Shown here piece after piece: positions 53,385 to 64,000 of a DNA stretch of 64,000 nt. The notes beneath the pieces are model-generated. The model worked only from the letters and a program-made list of their open reading frames with translations. It was not told the origin of the DNA and ran no database searches. This DNA is from Coniochaeta sp. PMI_546 (taxonomy: Eukaryota; Ascomycota; Sordariomycetes; Coniochaetales; Coniochaetaceae). The DNA is taken from contig MU271143.1 in NCBI GenBank assembly GCA_021432605.1, positions 3,543,277 through 3,607,276 of the forward strand, in the 5' to 3' direction. Every line of letters begins with the position of its first letter. Position 1 is the first letter of the stretch. Made by a program: the position numbers and the translations under genes.

Positions 53385-56300
53385 GGTAAGCTTCCGGTTC
53401 CTACGTATTTTCCGAGTCGTCGTAGTTCTTCTATTTGACGTAATAGAAGTCTACGTTTCCTTCCTTTTTATACCTAAGGATCTTTTCCACTTCGTATTCC
53501 TACGTTAGTTCGACTTTAATATTTATTACTAACTTCGCGTTCTTAAATACTAGTTCGAAAAGCGAGATATAAAATACTAGGTAAATACGTATGTTCGTTA
53601 GTAATTAGAATTTATAATTCAAATTAGACAATTTTTTCTTAATCTTAAATAGTCCGATTTTCTTCTAGTCTAGTTTATCGTTTAGTCGTTTTGTCTTGAT
53701 ATTTCGTCGTACGAAGTAGACTTTGTCTCCTTCCCGTAAGGTTAGTCCCTTTAACCTTTTCTAGTTTACGTATCGTACTATTCGTAGGTTAAGTAGTTCT
53801 ATATGTCCGCGAAACCTCTTGTAGAATAGCTTCATTTGTTCTACGGTATATCTTACTTATAGTAGCTCCGGATCCGACGGTATTAATCCGTCTCCCAATA
53901 CTTCCCTTATAGTAGGTTTATAACCGTAATTGACAAAGAACGGTAAGTACCCGTTTAACGTTTCGCTAGGTATACTATTATAAGCCTATTGTATTACTAA
54001 TAGCTATTTAACCTAATCATCTTGCTTTTCATTGATATATATCCTTAGATATTGTTCAAGGGTCTAGTTTATTCGTTTTGTTTGCCTATCCGTTTGTAAG
54101 TAAAACGACGTTAATAATTTGTATTTGATTCCAATTTGTCGTATTAACGTCGTCCAGAACTTCGAAATGAATAACTTATCTCTATCGGTAACAAGCTGTT
54201 TGGGTAGTCTATATTGGCTTATTACTATCCTTAAAAAGGCGTAGGCTATATCTTCCGTTATACTTGCTTCTTTATACGGTATGAAATACGCGTATTTGGA
54301 AAATTTATCTATAACTACCTATATATTATCGTAAGTGACCCCCGTCATAGGTTCCTTCGATATTAGTAGTTTGACGATAAAGTCTATCGTAACCATTTCC
54401 TATAGTTTTTCTAGTAGTTATATAGGTTATAATAGCCCGTATAACTTATATCTACTTAACTTGGCTTTGTTATACTTATCGTATTCGCCGACCACTTATC
54501 TAACCATTTTATCTAGTCTTAGAAAGTCGTAGGTCCGCCGTACGTATTCCTTAGTCTTATAGATTCCTTAGTATCTATATAACGGATATTTGTAGAATTC
54601 CTCTACCAGTTCTTTCTATAATTTATTAGGTACGTATACCTTGTTCCTGAACTATAGTAAGCCGTAATATGACGGAAGTATAAAGGTAATATCCTCCTTT
54701 ACTTCTTCCTTCCGATACTTCTTAATCCTTTCCGCCTACTATTCTTCGGGTTCTACGTTCTATATTATTCCGACTTATATATCGAGCTCAAGGTTTCCTT
54801 ATTGGTTAGTCCTAAAGAAGTTCGCCGAACGTATTTCCTTTTCTAGTCTTAGATCTTCTCGTCGATTAAGAACGTCCGTTCTACTATTTTTACTTCCTTT
54901 CCTATATATAATTTCGAAGTCGAAATCGGTAAGGAATTCATACTATCTAATTTGTCGTTTGTTAAGTTCTTTCGTAAAAATAAACGTAATAAGATTCTTA
55001 TAATCCGTTAAGACTTTTACCTTATATCTTACTCCTATAAGATAGTATTTCTATTCCTTAAACGCCTTAATAATAGCTATTAGCTCCTTATCTGGTATAC
55101 TATAGTTGAATTCTAATCTACTTAGCTTCTTCGAGAAGAATACTATTAGGTACAATCTCCTTTATTTATCCTTCTATCCTAACTAGCTTCCGAATACGAA
55201 CTCCGACGTATCGGTTTCCATTTCGTAAGGTTTCTCGGGATCCGTAGTAACTAGTATTAGCTGGCTTAAGATCTTCCTCTTGAGTTCTTAGAACGCCTCC
55301 TCTTCCCTCGAAATCTATTCGAACCTCAAATCTTTCTTGGTAAGGTTAGTAAAGGGTATTACGATTTTATTATAGTCTTTAATAAACTTCCGATAGAAAT
55401 TAGTAATCCTTAGAAAAGCTCGTACTCCCGTAACCGTTTCTAATACGGGCTATTCCTTGATAGCCTTTAGCTTATCTAGGTCTATCTCGAACTAGCTTAA
55501 TAATATAACGTAACCGAAAAATTTCACTTTTTACTAGTAAAATTCGTATTTCTCGGGTTCGACTAATAAATTCGCGTCTTATAATACTTATAAGACGAGG
55601 TAAACGTGTTTCTTATATTACTCGAGGTCTTCCGAATAGATCAAGATATTATCGAGGTACGCGACGACGAAGTCGTCCAACTACCTTCGAAGTACGTAGT
55701 TAATTATCCTCTAGAAAGAAGCCGGTACGTTAGCGAGCCCGAAAGGTATAATATAATATTCGTATTATCCTAGCTTAGATCGCTATACTATCTTCTACTT
55801 ATCTCCTTCCTTAACTCGTATCAGGTTATATATTCCCTTAAAGTCTAAGGTAATAAACTATCGGGCCTTATACAATCGATCTCTTAGTTCGGATATAAGA
55901 GGTAATAGTCTTCGATCTTTGATAATAATATTATTAAGCTATCGGTAATCTATAACGAGACGTAACTTCCCGTTTTTCTTAGGTACGAATAGGATAGGGT
56001 ATCCTACTAGTGATTATAATAGTCGAATATAGCCTTTTTTTAGATTTTTATCAATATATTCTCTTAACGCCTATAATTATAGGTCGTTAAAAGGGTAAAT
56101 CTTATAAAATCCGGGTTCCTTACCTAGTTGAAGATTAATCTCGTAATCTTAGCGATTGTATTTAAGCAATCCTATCTTAAGTTCGGGCTTGAATAGTTTG
56201 TTATATCGATAATATTCTTTCGGAATCGTTTGCGTCGATATAAACTGAATCTCTATAATCGTTTCGTAAACTATTAAAGCTTTTCTAAAGTTACGTATAG

Positions 56301-58610
56301 GCTTTTCCTCGTAAGGTCCGTTCTTTATAAAGGCTAACTCTCTTCTTAACGTATCCTACTAAAGTTAGCTTGTTTTCCAATTGACTCGGGGATTATTCGC
56401 TCGTAACTAAGGTATCCCTAGTATTATACCGTACGATAAGATCTCCGTAATATTAAACGTTATCTTTTGATTATAGCCTTGGATAGTAACTTGAAAAGGC
56501 GTAATCTCTATATCTATTAGTCCCTATCTATAATCGATAAGGCTTCTATCAATAGTTCTAAATCGGTAGGGCTCGTCCTTTTTCTTCTAGGGTAATCGTA
56601 ATATATTAACGAAATTCGGCGAGATATAATTTCCTTATACTCCGCTATTTATCATTACCTAGGTATAACTTCCTTATATATTGATCGTAATTCGTAAGTA
56701 TTCAACTCTTATAATCGTATATAGGGATCTTTCTATATTACGTCGATATAATCCCTTTATAGTCGACGTTTATCGTTTTTTGACCGTTTTTCTAATCTTC
56801 GGAACGAAATACCGTAGTATTTAAGTTTGTCCTTGGCCCTTAAAGAAGGTTCCGACGGTTCCCCGTTCTCCTCCTCTTCTGCTTCCGGCTCGGGGCCCAA
56901 TAGTCTATCCAAACGTTTGTCTATTTGGTCCGTTTCTTATACCAATTCTTCGACCTTCCTTTATACTTATAACTTATAGCCCCGGCTACCCGCCAAGTAC
57001 GTATTAATTTGCGTACTAATACGGTATTATCGTACTTAGAACTCCTCGGTCGACTCTTCTCTCGTCGTAACTTACGTTACGATTTCTAATACCGAATATC
57101 CTAATCGTCCCGTTCGTCTTACCGAATTCTCGGGTAGGTAAGTAACTTGTATTTGATTTTTGCCCTCGACTCTTCGTCTAGGTTCCGTTACTATCAGGAA
57201 TTCTTATCCCGTTAGGTTAAGTTGTAATTGTATGGTTCCGGACGGCGTTAGCAATAGGTACTACCCGTTCCTATATACTTCCTCGTATCTTTCGATATCT
57301 CTAGGTCTATAAAGGTAAGGTATCGGTCTAATTATTAGTATTCGTATTGGTATCTATTTATAATCCAGTTTTTCCTATATATACCAAGTATATCGGTAAA
57401 AGATATACGAATTCTACGAAATCTAATTATAATAGACCGAGTTAATATATACCGACTCGTAATTTTTATACAAGGGTGTTTACTTTTCCTCGATTTCGTC
57501 CTATTCCCGATCTAATAGGCTAACCAGATACGTTACGTCCGTAATATCGTACCCTAATACTATTACCAAATCGACTTCTTCTCCCGGTAGTCTAAGAAGT
57601 ACCTTATGCTATTGTTCTTTACGTATTATTACGATAACGCGGGATTCTCTATCCCTTATTGCCGCCTAAACCTTGTTTTCGGGGACTAGCTTCTAGGCTT
57701 TTTTAGGTTGTCGATATTTATTAACGAAATATCCTTACTTACCGTAATTAAAATACTTCTTGTTTTTCTTAGAATTATCCTTCCGGGTAACGTCCAGTTC
57801 TATTAATCTAGAATAATTACTATAGGCGGTAGACCTTTTCTAACTAATATTCGCGATATTACTATTATTAGACCGTCCTTACGTAACTCCTCCTCGTTTC
57901 TTTTCCAACTATCGTTTATATAATCGATTGTCGATTAGGATAGTTTATATAACGTACTTATAAAGAGTCTTAAGCCTATCGGTTTTATTAAGTTCGTCTT
58001 TAACGTTATTACGAAGTTTTCCGTAGAACTAAATCATAAGAGCCGTTTCCCTTAAGTCGAGTTTCGTAAAGAGACGTTTGAACTCGGTTATATAGGTTCC
58101 CGCCGATCCTTTCTACCTTAGGTTTATTAGCTATCGTTCGGCCGTTCGCGTCTTATTAGGATTGCCGAACGTCTCGCGGAGTTTCTCTTAGAATTTGTCG
58201 AGATTATTGAATAATATTCTAGTTTCGGGTTTACGATCGTTAACAATATTATCTATCTAGTCGCGTAACGTTAATTCGTACTATTCCGTAGCTCTTCCCC
58301 TTAGTATTCCTACTACGTATACTACCCTTTCGTATTCGTAAGCGAAAACCGCCTTATTAATCGAGAAGTACGTATTAATCTAGGTGATAAAGGCTTATAA
58401 CCCTTCGCGGTTCCCGTCGTAGGGTTCCGGCCGCGGGGCCTTGATCTTGGCCGTTCGTTCCGTAGTCTTGGGGTCGTTCTTAAGTTCCGCCGATCTGGAT
58501 TTTAGTTTTTCGTATTCATTTTTCAACTTCTCCAATTTAGTTCCGAACTTGGTAACCTACTAAACGAGTTCTTCCTTAGACGTTATCGTAACGGTTTTTT
58601 TTGTCGACAT
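53359..58610 (-). pseudogene. Degenerate gag-pol of chromovirus element 1
   Basis: Begins at ATG 58610 with MSTKKTVTITSKEELV. Gag contains PRPEPYDGNREGL near 58.43 kb. The zinc knuckle (about 57710-57765) has lost all four ligands, reading YFNYGK-stop-GYFVNKY. A protease active-site remnant (INSGV) is near 56.65 kb. RT shows YEYYIIPFGLANVPASF and AYLDNILIYSEDLE (55621-55680). RNase H (about 55.0-55.25 kb) keeps KELIAIIKAF. Integrase (about 53.8-54.7 kb) keeps DKFSKYAYFIPYKEA and TDRDKLF. The chromodomain (about 53.37-53.53 kb) keeps EYEVEKILRYKKEG and NYDDSENT. Many stops and radical substitutions, all explicable as C-to-T or G-to-A, make it non-functional. I cannot tell whether gag and pol were originally one frame. 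Confidence 0.88.
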
Positions 58611-58662
58611 GATTGTTAGCTACTTGGTATAGGGTTAATTTACCGAATAGGAGTAATCAAAA

Positions 58663-59053
58663 TATAACGATCCCAAGACGGGCTAAGGATTAGAAGGTAA
58701 GTTTTATTACTTAGGGTAAGTAAGTTAAAATATAACAAATAATCTTTACTCTAATATCGTTAAGATAAGTATCTTATTCAATGATAACCTCGATTGAATA
58801 CTTAGATTGATTACTAGGTAATCAAGAACTACTTATAGCGGAGCCCCGAGGGACTCCTCCCTATATACTAGTAGAGACTATAGTGATTATGGCGATAGCT
58901 ACGATCGTACCGACCGTAATCCTTCCTAATTATTACGATTATAATGATCAGTTACGTAACCCGAGGTCCCTTGCCTATATAGTGCGATAAGCCTCGTATG
59001 CATGTTCCTTATCTATTGGCGGGGTGTCCTCCGTCACCTATAGGTTTGTAACA
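58663..59053 (-). repeat. Right LTR (5' LTR of element 1)
   Basis: 391 bp, collinear with the left LTR and equal in length. Its outer dinucleotide TG is now TA, and it carries more C-to-T/G-to-A changes than its partner in the first 100 bp. The immediately internal minus-strand sequence (TTTTGATTACTCC) does not match a tRNA primer-binding site I recognise. Confidence 0.9.
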
Positions 59054-59999
59054 CGTATATACCGTACGCCTTACGCGGAAGCGTACGTATTAGGTATACG
59101 GGAACTAGCCGTCTAGTTTACGGGCTACGGTATAATACGCCAACATATATAACTCGACTATATTAGCTATCTAGGTATACTACCTAATCGACTTTATTAG
59201 TTTATTATTACGTATAATATATAACGTTATTACCCGAGGATCTCCTCGTCCGGACGGGTTCCCTTTTATATACTTTAATAGAAAGTTCTAACGTTATAAT
59301 CAAACTATATCTAAGGCGGTAAGAACGTATAAGTTAGACTAAATATAGATCTTAGTACGGTAACTCTTACGTTTCTACCTCTTTTAAAGTTATAAGCGGG
59401 TAACGGTTACTTAAGAAGATATAAACTTCGTTAGAATATACCTACTATTAGATTTCTAGGTTATAAACGCCCCTATCTTATACGAAGATATCTATCTTAT
59501 AATTTAGATAGAATCAAAATCAACGTTCGATAGGTTCTTATAACGTTAAAAAGCTATTTACAAATATAACTTATTAATAAATACCCCCTTAAAAGTACTA
59601 TAGGTAAACGTATTAGGTATCGTTTTATAATTCTTACTTATTAGTTTATTAGGTAAGAGTTAACTAAGACGATATAAGTTACGGAACGAATTATATATCA
59701 ACTCCCTAGATTATACCGTTAACAACCCCCGTATCGATATTACCCGTATAATACCAAGTATATTACCGTAAACGTAGTAATTTACCGTCCCAGGTACTTT
59801 AAAACGTATTATTATACCTATACCAAATATTATAAGTATTATATACGGCGTCCGTAACCTTACGCTATACCCGGTTACCCTATTAGCCGTTCCGAATACG
59901 GGTATAACGCTTATATTATTTATATTACCTAAGATAGATAACGTAAACGTTAGTTAGGTAGGATTCTCGTTAGAAACCTTCGTTATAATCGTAACCCGG
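59054..59999. other. RIP-mutated spacer between two retroelements
   Basis: 946 bp of TpA-rich, CpA-poor sequence starting with the right copy of the target-site duplication. It has the same mutational signature as the elements, so it is an older repeat or flanking DNA reached by RIP. Stops are frequent in all frames and no protein family can be read. Confidence 0.6.
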
Positions 60000-60392
60000 T
60001 ATAACGATCCCAAGACGGGCTAAGGATCAGAAGGTGAGTTCTGTTACTTAAGGTAAGTAAGTTAAGGTATAACAAGCAGTCTTCATTCTAGTATCGTTAA
60101 GACAAATATCTTACTCAATAATAACCTCGATTGAATACTTAGATTGATTACTAGGTAATCAAGAACTATCTATAACGGAGCCTAAAAGGACTCTTTCTTA
60201 TATACTAGTAGAAACTATGGTGATAGACGTACTAGACGTCTATCCGATCTATCGTGATAGATACGATCGATATCGATCCTATCTATCAGTCACGTAATTC
60301 GAGGTCCCTAACCTATGTACTACGATAAGCCCTCGTATATATATTCCTTATCTATTAGCGGGGCACCTTCCGTTACCTATAAGTTCGTAATA
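60000..60392 (-). repeat. LTR of element 2 with a diverged hairpin segment
   Basis: Ends read TATAAC...GTAATA, RIP-altered relative to TG...CA. Outer parts align with the element 1 LTRs, but about 60 bp in the middle are replaced. They contain the inverted repeats GATAGACGT/ACGTCTATC (60222-60230 and 60236-60244) and TGATAGATA/TATCTATCA (60255-60263 and 60280-60288). Confidence 0.88.
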
Positions 60393-60517
60393 TTATCCCC
60401 CTCCTCCTTTAGCCATTGTCCCTAAGGCCTAGTACTTCTTATAAGTAGTACTAATAGCCTATATGAGTTACGTCCGAAGGTTTCCCCTTCTTTATCGTTA
60501 TTATATCTGACCGTAGT

Positions 60518-61111
60518 ATATAGAAGCAAAAGAAATCCTCTAAGTTATCGACTAACCGTAAAAACGCCTTATTACGTACTATCCTTGAATCCCCTATCGA
60601 GATACCCGAATATTCTTCCTACGAGCGACTAGGTCTTATTTATCGCGCCTCGCTTGGTAACTCTTCGAGGTACTCCGAATATATTCGTAATAGTCGCTCA
60701 AAATACGACGTACTTAATCCTTCTAACGAAGACCTCGTAAAGATCGGCGATTAGTTCCGTCGCCTCGAAAAGGAAGTAGAAGCTACCGAGGTTACCTAAC
60801 GAAAGGTAGACGCCCGCGTATAACGTTTGCGAAAACAAAAGAAAATATAATTCGAGAAAATGATACGTACTATCCGCAAAGGTATAACGAGTATAGAAAA
60901 ATTAGAACGGGTCGAGAAGGAGGAAACCGATCGCGAGGTAACGAGAGTTATCGAGAACCGTCCGCCTTCCGCCACGTCCTTTTCCTTTAACGACGACTTT
61001 ATTTTAGGCTAGGACGTAGTCTACGGCGACGTAATACTATCCCTTTCGATTCTTAGGGTAATAATACTATTATAATACGAAACTCTTGTAATAATTGTTA
61101 ACAGTTCGTAA
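60518..61111 (+). pseudogene. Extra antisense ORF of element 2
   Basis: 198-codon frame in the same place and orientation as 52809-53384, interrupted by TAG/TAA codons at RIP-type sites. From IRTIRKGITSIEKLERVEKE through ENRPPSATSFSFNDDF to the end it is nearly the same as in element 1. Upstream, segments such as NRKNALLRTILESPIEIPEY and NSSRYSEYIRNSRSKYDV are clearly diverged but alignable, and six codons are added. Function unknown. Confidence 0.65.
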
Positions 61112-64000
61112 GGTAAGTTTCCGGTTCTTACGTATTTTCCGAATCGTCGTAGTTCTTCCATTTGACGTAATAGAAGTCTACGTTTCCTTCCTTTTTATAC
61201 TTAAGGATCTTTTCTACTTCGTATTCCTACGTTAGTTCGACTTCAATATCTATTACTAACTTCGCGTTCTTAGGTACTAGTTCGAGAAGCGAGATATAAA
61301 ATACTAGGTAAATACGTATATTCGTTGGTAGCTAGAATTTATAGTTCAAATCAGACAATTTTTTCTTAATCTTAAATAGTCCGATTTTCTTCTAGTCCAG
61401 TTTGTCGTTTGGTCGTTTTGTCTTAATATTTCGTCGTACGAGGTAGACTTTGTCTCCCTCCCGTAAGGTTGGTCCCTTTAACCTTTTCTAGTTTGCGTAT
61501 CGTACTATTCGTAGGTTAAATAGTTCTATATATCCGCGAAATCTCTTATAGAATAGCTTTATTTGTTCCGCGGTATATCTTACTTATAGTAGCTCCGGAT
61601 CTAACGGTATTAGTCCTTCTCCCAATACTTCCCTTATAGTAGGCTTATAACCGTAATTGACAAAGAACGGTAAGTACCCGTTTAGCGTTTCGCTAGGTAT
61701 ATTGTTATAGGCCTATTGTACTATTAGTAGCCACCTAACCCAATCATCTTGTTTTTTATTGACATATATTTTTAGATATTATTTAAGGGTCTGGTTTATT
61801 CGTTCTGTTTGCCTATCCGTCTATAGGTAAAACGACGTTGACAATTTATATTTGACTCCAATTTGTCGTATTAACGTTATCTAGAACTTTGAAATAAATA
61901 GTTTGTCTTTATCGGTAACAAGCTATTTAGGTAGTCTATATTAGCTTATTATTATCTTTAAAAAGGTATAGGCTATATCTTCCGCTATACTTGTTTCCTT
62001 ATACGGTATAAAGTACGCGTATTTGGAGAATTTATCTATAACTACCTATATATTGTCGTAAATGACCCCCGTTATAAGTTCCTTCGACATTAGTAATTTG
62101 ACGATAAAGTCTATCATAACCATTTCCTATAGTTTTTCTAGTAGTTATATAGGTTATAATAACCCGTATAGCTTATGTCTACTTAACTTGGCTTTGTTAT
62201 ACTTATCGTATTCGCCGACTACCTATCTGACTACTTTATCTAGTCCTAAAAAATCGTAAGTCCGCCGTACGCGTTCTTTAGTCTTATAGACTCCTTAGTA
62301 TCTATATAACGGATATTCGTAAAACTTTTTTACTAGTTCCTTCCGTAGTTCGTTAGGTACGTATACCTTGTTTCGGAACTAGGATAAGCCGTAGTATGAC
62401 GGAAGTATAAAGGTAATATCTTCTTTTACTTCTTCCTCCCGATACTTTTTAATCCTTTCCGCCTACTATTCTTCGGGTTCTACGTTCTATATTACTCCGA
62501 CCTATATATCGAGCTTAAGGTTTCTTTATTAGTTAGTCCTAAAAAAGTTCGCCGAACGTATTTCCTCTTCTAGTCTTAGATCTTCTCGTCGGTTAAGAAC
62601 GTCCGTTCTACCATTTTCATTTCCTTTCCTATATATAATTTCGAAGTCGAAATCGGTAAGGAACTTATACTATCTAATTTATCGTTTGTTAAGTTCTTTC
62701 GTAGAAATAAACGTAGTAAGATTCTTATAATCCGTTAAGATTTTTACCTTATATCTTACTCTTATAAGGTAGTATTTCTATTCCTTAAACGCCTTAATAA
62801 TAGCCATTAGCTTTTTGTCTAGTATATTATAATTGAATTCTAATCTATTTAGCTTTTTCGAGAAGAATACTATTAGGTATAATCTCCCTTATTTATCCCT
62901 TTATCCTAACTAGCCTCCGAATACGAACTCCGACGTATCGGTTTCTATTTCGTAAAGTTTCTCGGGATCCGTAATAACTAGTACTAGCTAGCTCAAGATC
63001 CTCTTTTTAAGTTCCTAGAACGCCTTTTCTTCCTTCGAGGTCTATTCGAACCTTAAGTCTTTCTTAATAAGGTTAGTAAGGGGTATTACGATCTTACTAT
63101 AGTCCTTAATAAACTTCCGATAGAAGTTGGTAATCTTTAGAAAAGTTCGTATTCCCGTAACCGTTTCTAGTATAGGTTATTCCTTAATAGCCTTTAGCTT
63201 ATCTAGGTCTATCTCGAACTAGCCTAGTAATATAACGTAACCGAGAAATTTCACTTTTTATTAGTAAAATTCGTATTTCTCAGGTTCGACTAATAAATTC
63301 GCGTCTTATAATACCTATAAGACGAGGTAGACGTATTTCTTATATTGTTCGAAATCTTCCGAATAGATCAAGATATTATCGAGGTACGCGACGACGAAGT
63401 CGTCCAACTACTTTCGAAATACGTAGTTGATCATCCTTTGGAAAGAAGCCGGTACGTTAGCGAACCCGAAAGGTATAATATAATATTCGTATTATCCTAA
63501 CCTAGATCGCTATACCGTCTTCTACTTATCTCTTTCCTTAACTCGTATTAGGTTATATATTTTTTTGAGGTCTAAGGTAATAAACTATCGGGCCTTATAT
63601 AATCGATTTCTTAGTTCGGATATAAGAAACAATAGTCCTCGATCTTTGATAATGATATTGTTAAGCTATCGGTAATCTATAACGAAACGTAACTTCCCGT
63701 TTTTCTTAGGTACGAATAAGATAAGGTATCTTGCTAGTAATTGTAATAGTCGAATATAGCTTTTCTTTAGATTTTCATTAATATATTCTCTTAACGCTTA
63801 TAATTATAAGTCGTTAAGAAGGTAAATCTTATAAAATCCGGACTCCTTACCTAGCTAAAGATTAATCTTGTAATCCTAACGATTGTATTTAGGCAATCTT
63901 ATCTCAAATTCGGGCTTGAACAGTTTGTTATATCGATAGTATTCTTTCGGAATCGTTCGCGTCGATACAAATTGAATTTCTATAATCGTTTCGCAAATTA
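61098..64000 (-). pseudogene. Degenerate pol of element 2 (RT to chromodomain), partial
   Basis: The minus strand reads, from the window edge inward, RT with VPASFQRMINYV and AYLDNILIYSEDFE (about 63360-63410), RNase H, integrase and a chromodomain ending KWKNYDDSENT and a stop near 61098. The Trp of KWKN is intact here but a stop in element 1, so the two copies carry independent RIP changes. It is non-functional because of multiple in-frame stops. Confidence 0.85.

Larger units (their letters stand above)
52293..59053 (-). mobile_element. Complete Ty3/gypsy chromovirus, minus orientation, inactivated by RIP
   Basis: 6,761 bp bounded by 391-bp direct repeats (52293-52683 and 58663-59053) and a perfect 5-bp target-site duplication CGTAT at 52288-52292 and 59054-59058. 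Reading the minus strand, the order is 5' LTR (right), gag with zinc knuckle, aspartic protease, reverse transcriptase, RNase H, integrase, chromodomain, polypurine tract, 3' LTR (left). Protease before RT and integrase last place it in Ty3/gypsy, and the chromodomain marks a chromovirus. Gln codons are repeatedly TAG/TAA and Trp codons TAG, with CpA/TpG almost absent while CpG remains, the signature of RIP. An additional frame lies on the plus strand between pol and the 3' LTR. Confidence 0.92.
60000..64000 (-). mobile_element. Second chromovirus copy of the same family, 3' part, truncated by the window edge
   Basis: Starts with a 393-bp LTR (60000-60392) homologous to those of element 1, then the same pyrimidine tract (60396-60410), the antisense frame, chromodomain, integrase, RNase H and RT, collinear with 52293-56300 and in the same minus orientation. 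The 5' half, including gag, protease and the 5' LTR, lies beyond the window. RIP-type changes are as dense as in element 1 but at partly different sites. Confidence 0.9.

Noticed and set aside
54335-54532. Plus-strand ORF inside element 1, with a twin at 62062-62259
   Set aside because: It is the complement of the integrase region. Its presence in both copies reflects homology of pol, not a gene.

Overview
This window is chromosomal DNA from a filamentous ascomycete (Pezizomycotina, most likely Sordariomycetes). Genes have many short introns of about 50-110 nt with GTRNGT donors, CTAAC-type branch points and YAG acceptors, and intergenic spaces are compact. The proteins are fungal families: LIM-RhoGAP, Stu1/CLASP, mitochondrial Hsp70, SRP68, a mitochondrial PPR factor, Fyv7, a FSH1-type hydrolase and a DHA2 transporter. 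The right end is an AT-rich repeat block carrying repeat-induced point mutation (RIP), a Pezizomycotina process. I cannot name the genus from the sequence.

Layout. 1-8.3 kb: the 5' part of a PRPP synthetase gene (-), an Asteroid/XPG-like protein (+), an isochorismatase-type hydrolase (-), an intron-containing tRNA-Gln(TTG) (+), an SDR dehydrogenase (-) and a five-exon MFS drug transporter (-). 8.3-12.7 kb: a 4.4-kb stretch without a convincing gene. 12.7-18.3 kb: an orphan ORF, a FSH1-type serine hydrolase, a low-complexity basic protein and a frame-broken small gene. 18.3-39.2 kb: a dense block of mitochondrial Hsp70, a membrane-anchored multicopper oxidase with an apparent one-base frameshift, SRP68, a PPR protein, an ATOS-family protein, FYV7 and a LIM-RhoGAP. 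39.2-43.6 kb: a second gene-poor stretch. 43.6-50.5 kb: STU1/CLASP, a BSP-type metallopeptidase and a membrane-anchored fungal orphan. 52.1-64 kb: RIP-mutated heterochromatin-like DNA with one complete Ty3/gypsy chromovirus (391-bp LTRs, CGTAT target-site duplication) and the 3' part of a second copy. Both lie in minus orientation.

Most genes are housekeeping and are not one pathway. Common themes are secretion and organelle biogenesis (SRP68, mtHsp70, PPR), ribosome assembly (FYV7), and polarity and cytoskeleton (RhoGAP, CLASP). The most unusual feature is in the retroelements. Both copies carry an extra open frame on the strand opposite gag-pol, between pol and the 3' LTR. Its C-terminal half is nearly identical in the two copies, while its N-terminal half and a hairpin-rich LTR segment have diverged.

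All exon boundaries were derived by eye from splice signals and frame continuity. No homology search or transcript data were available.
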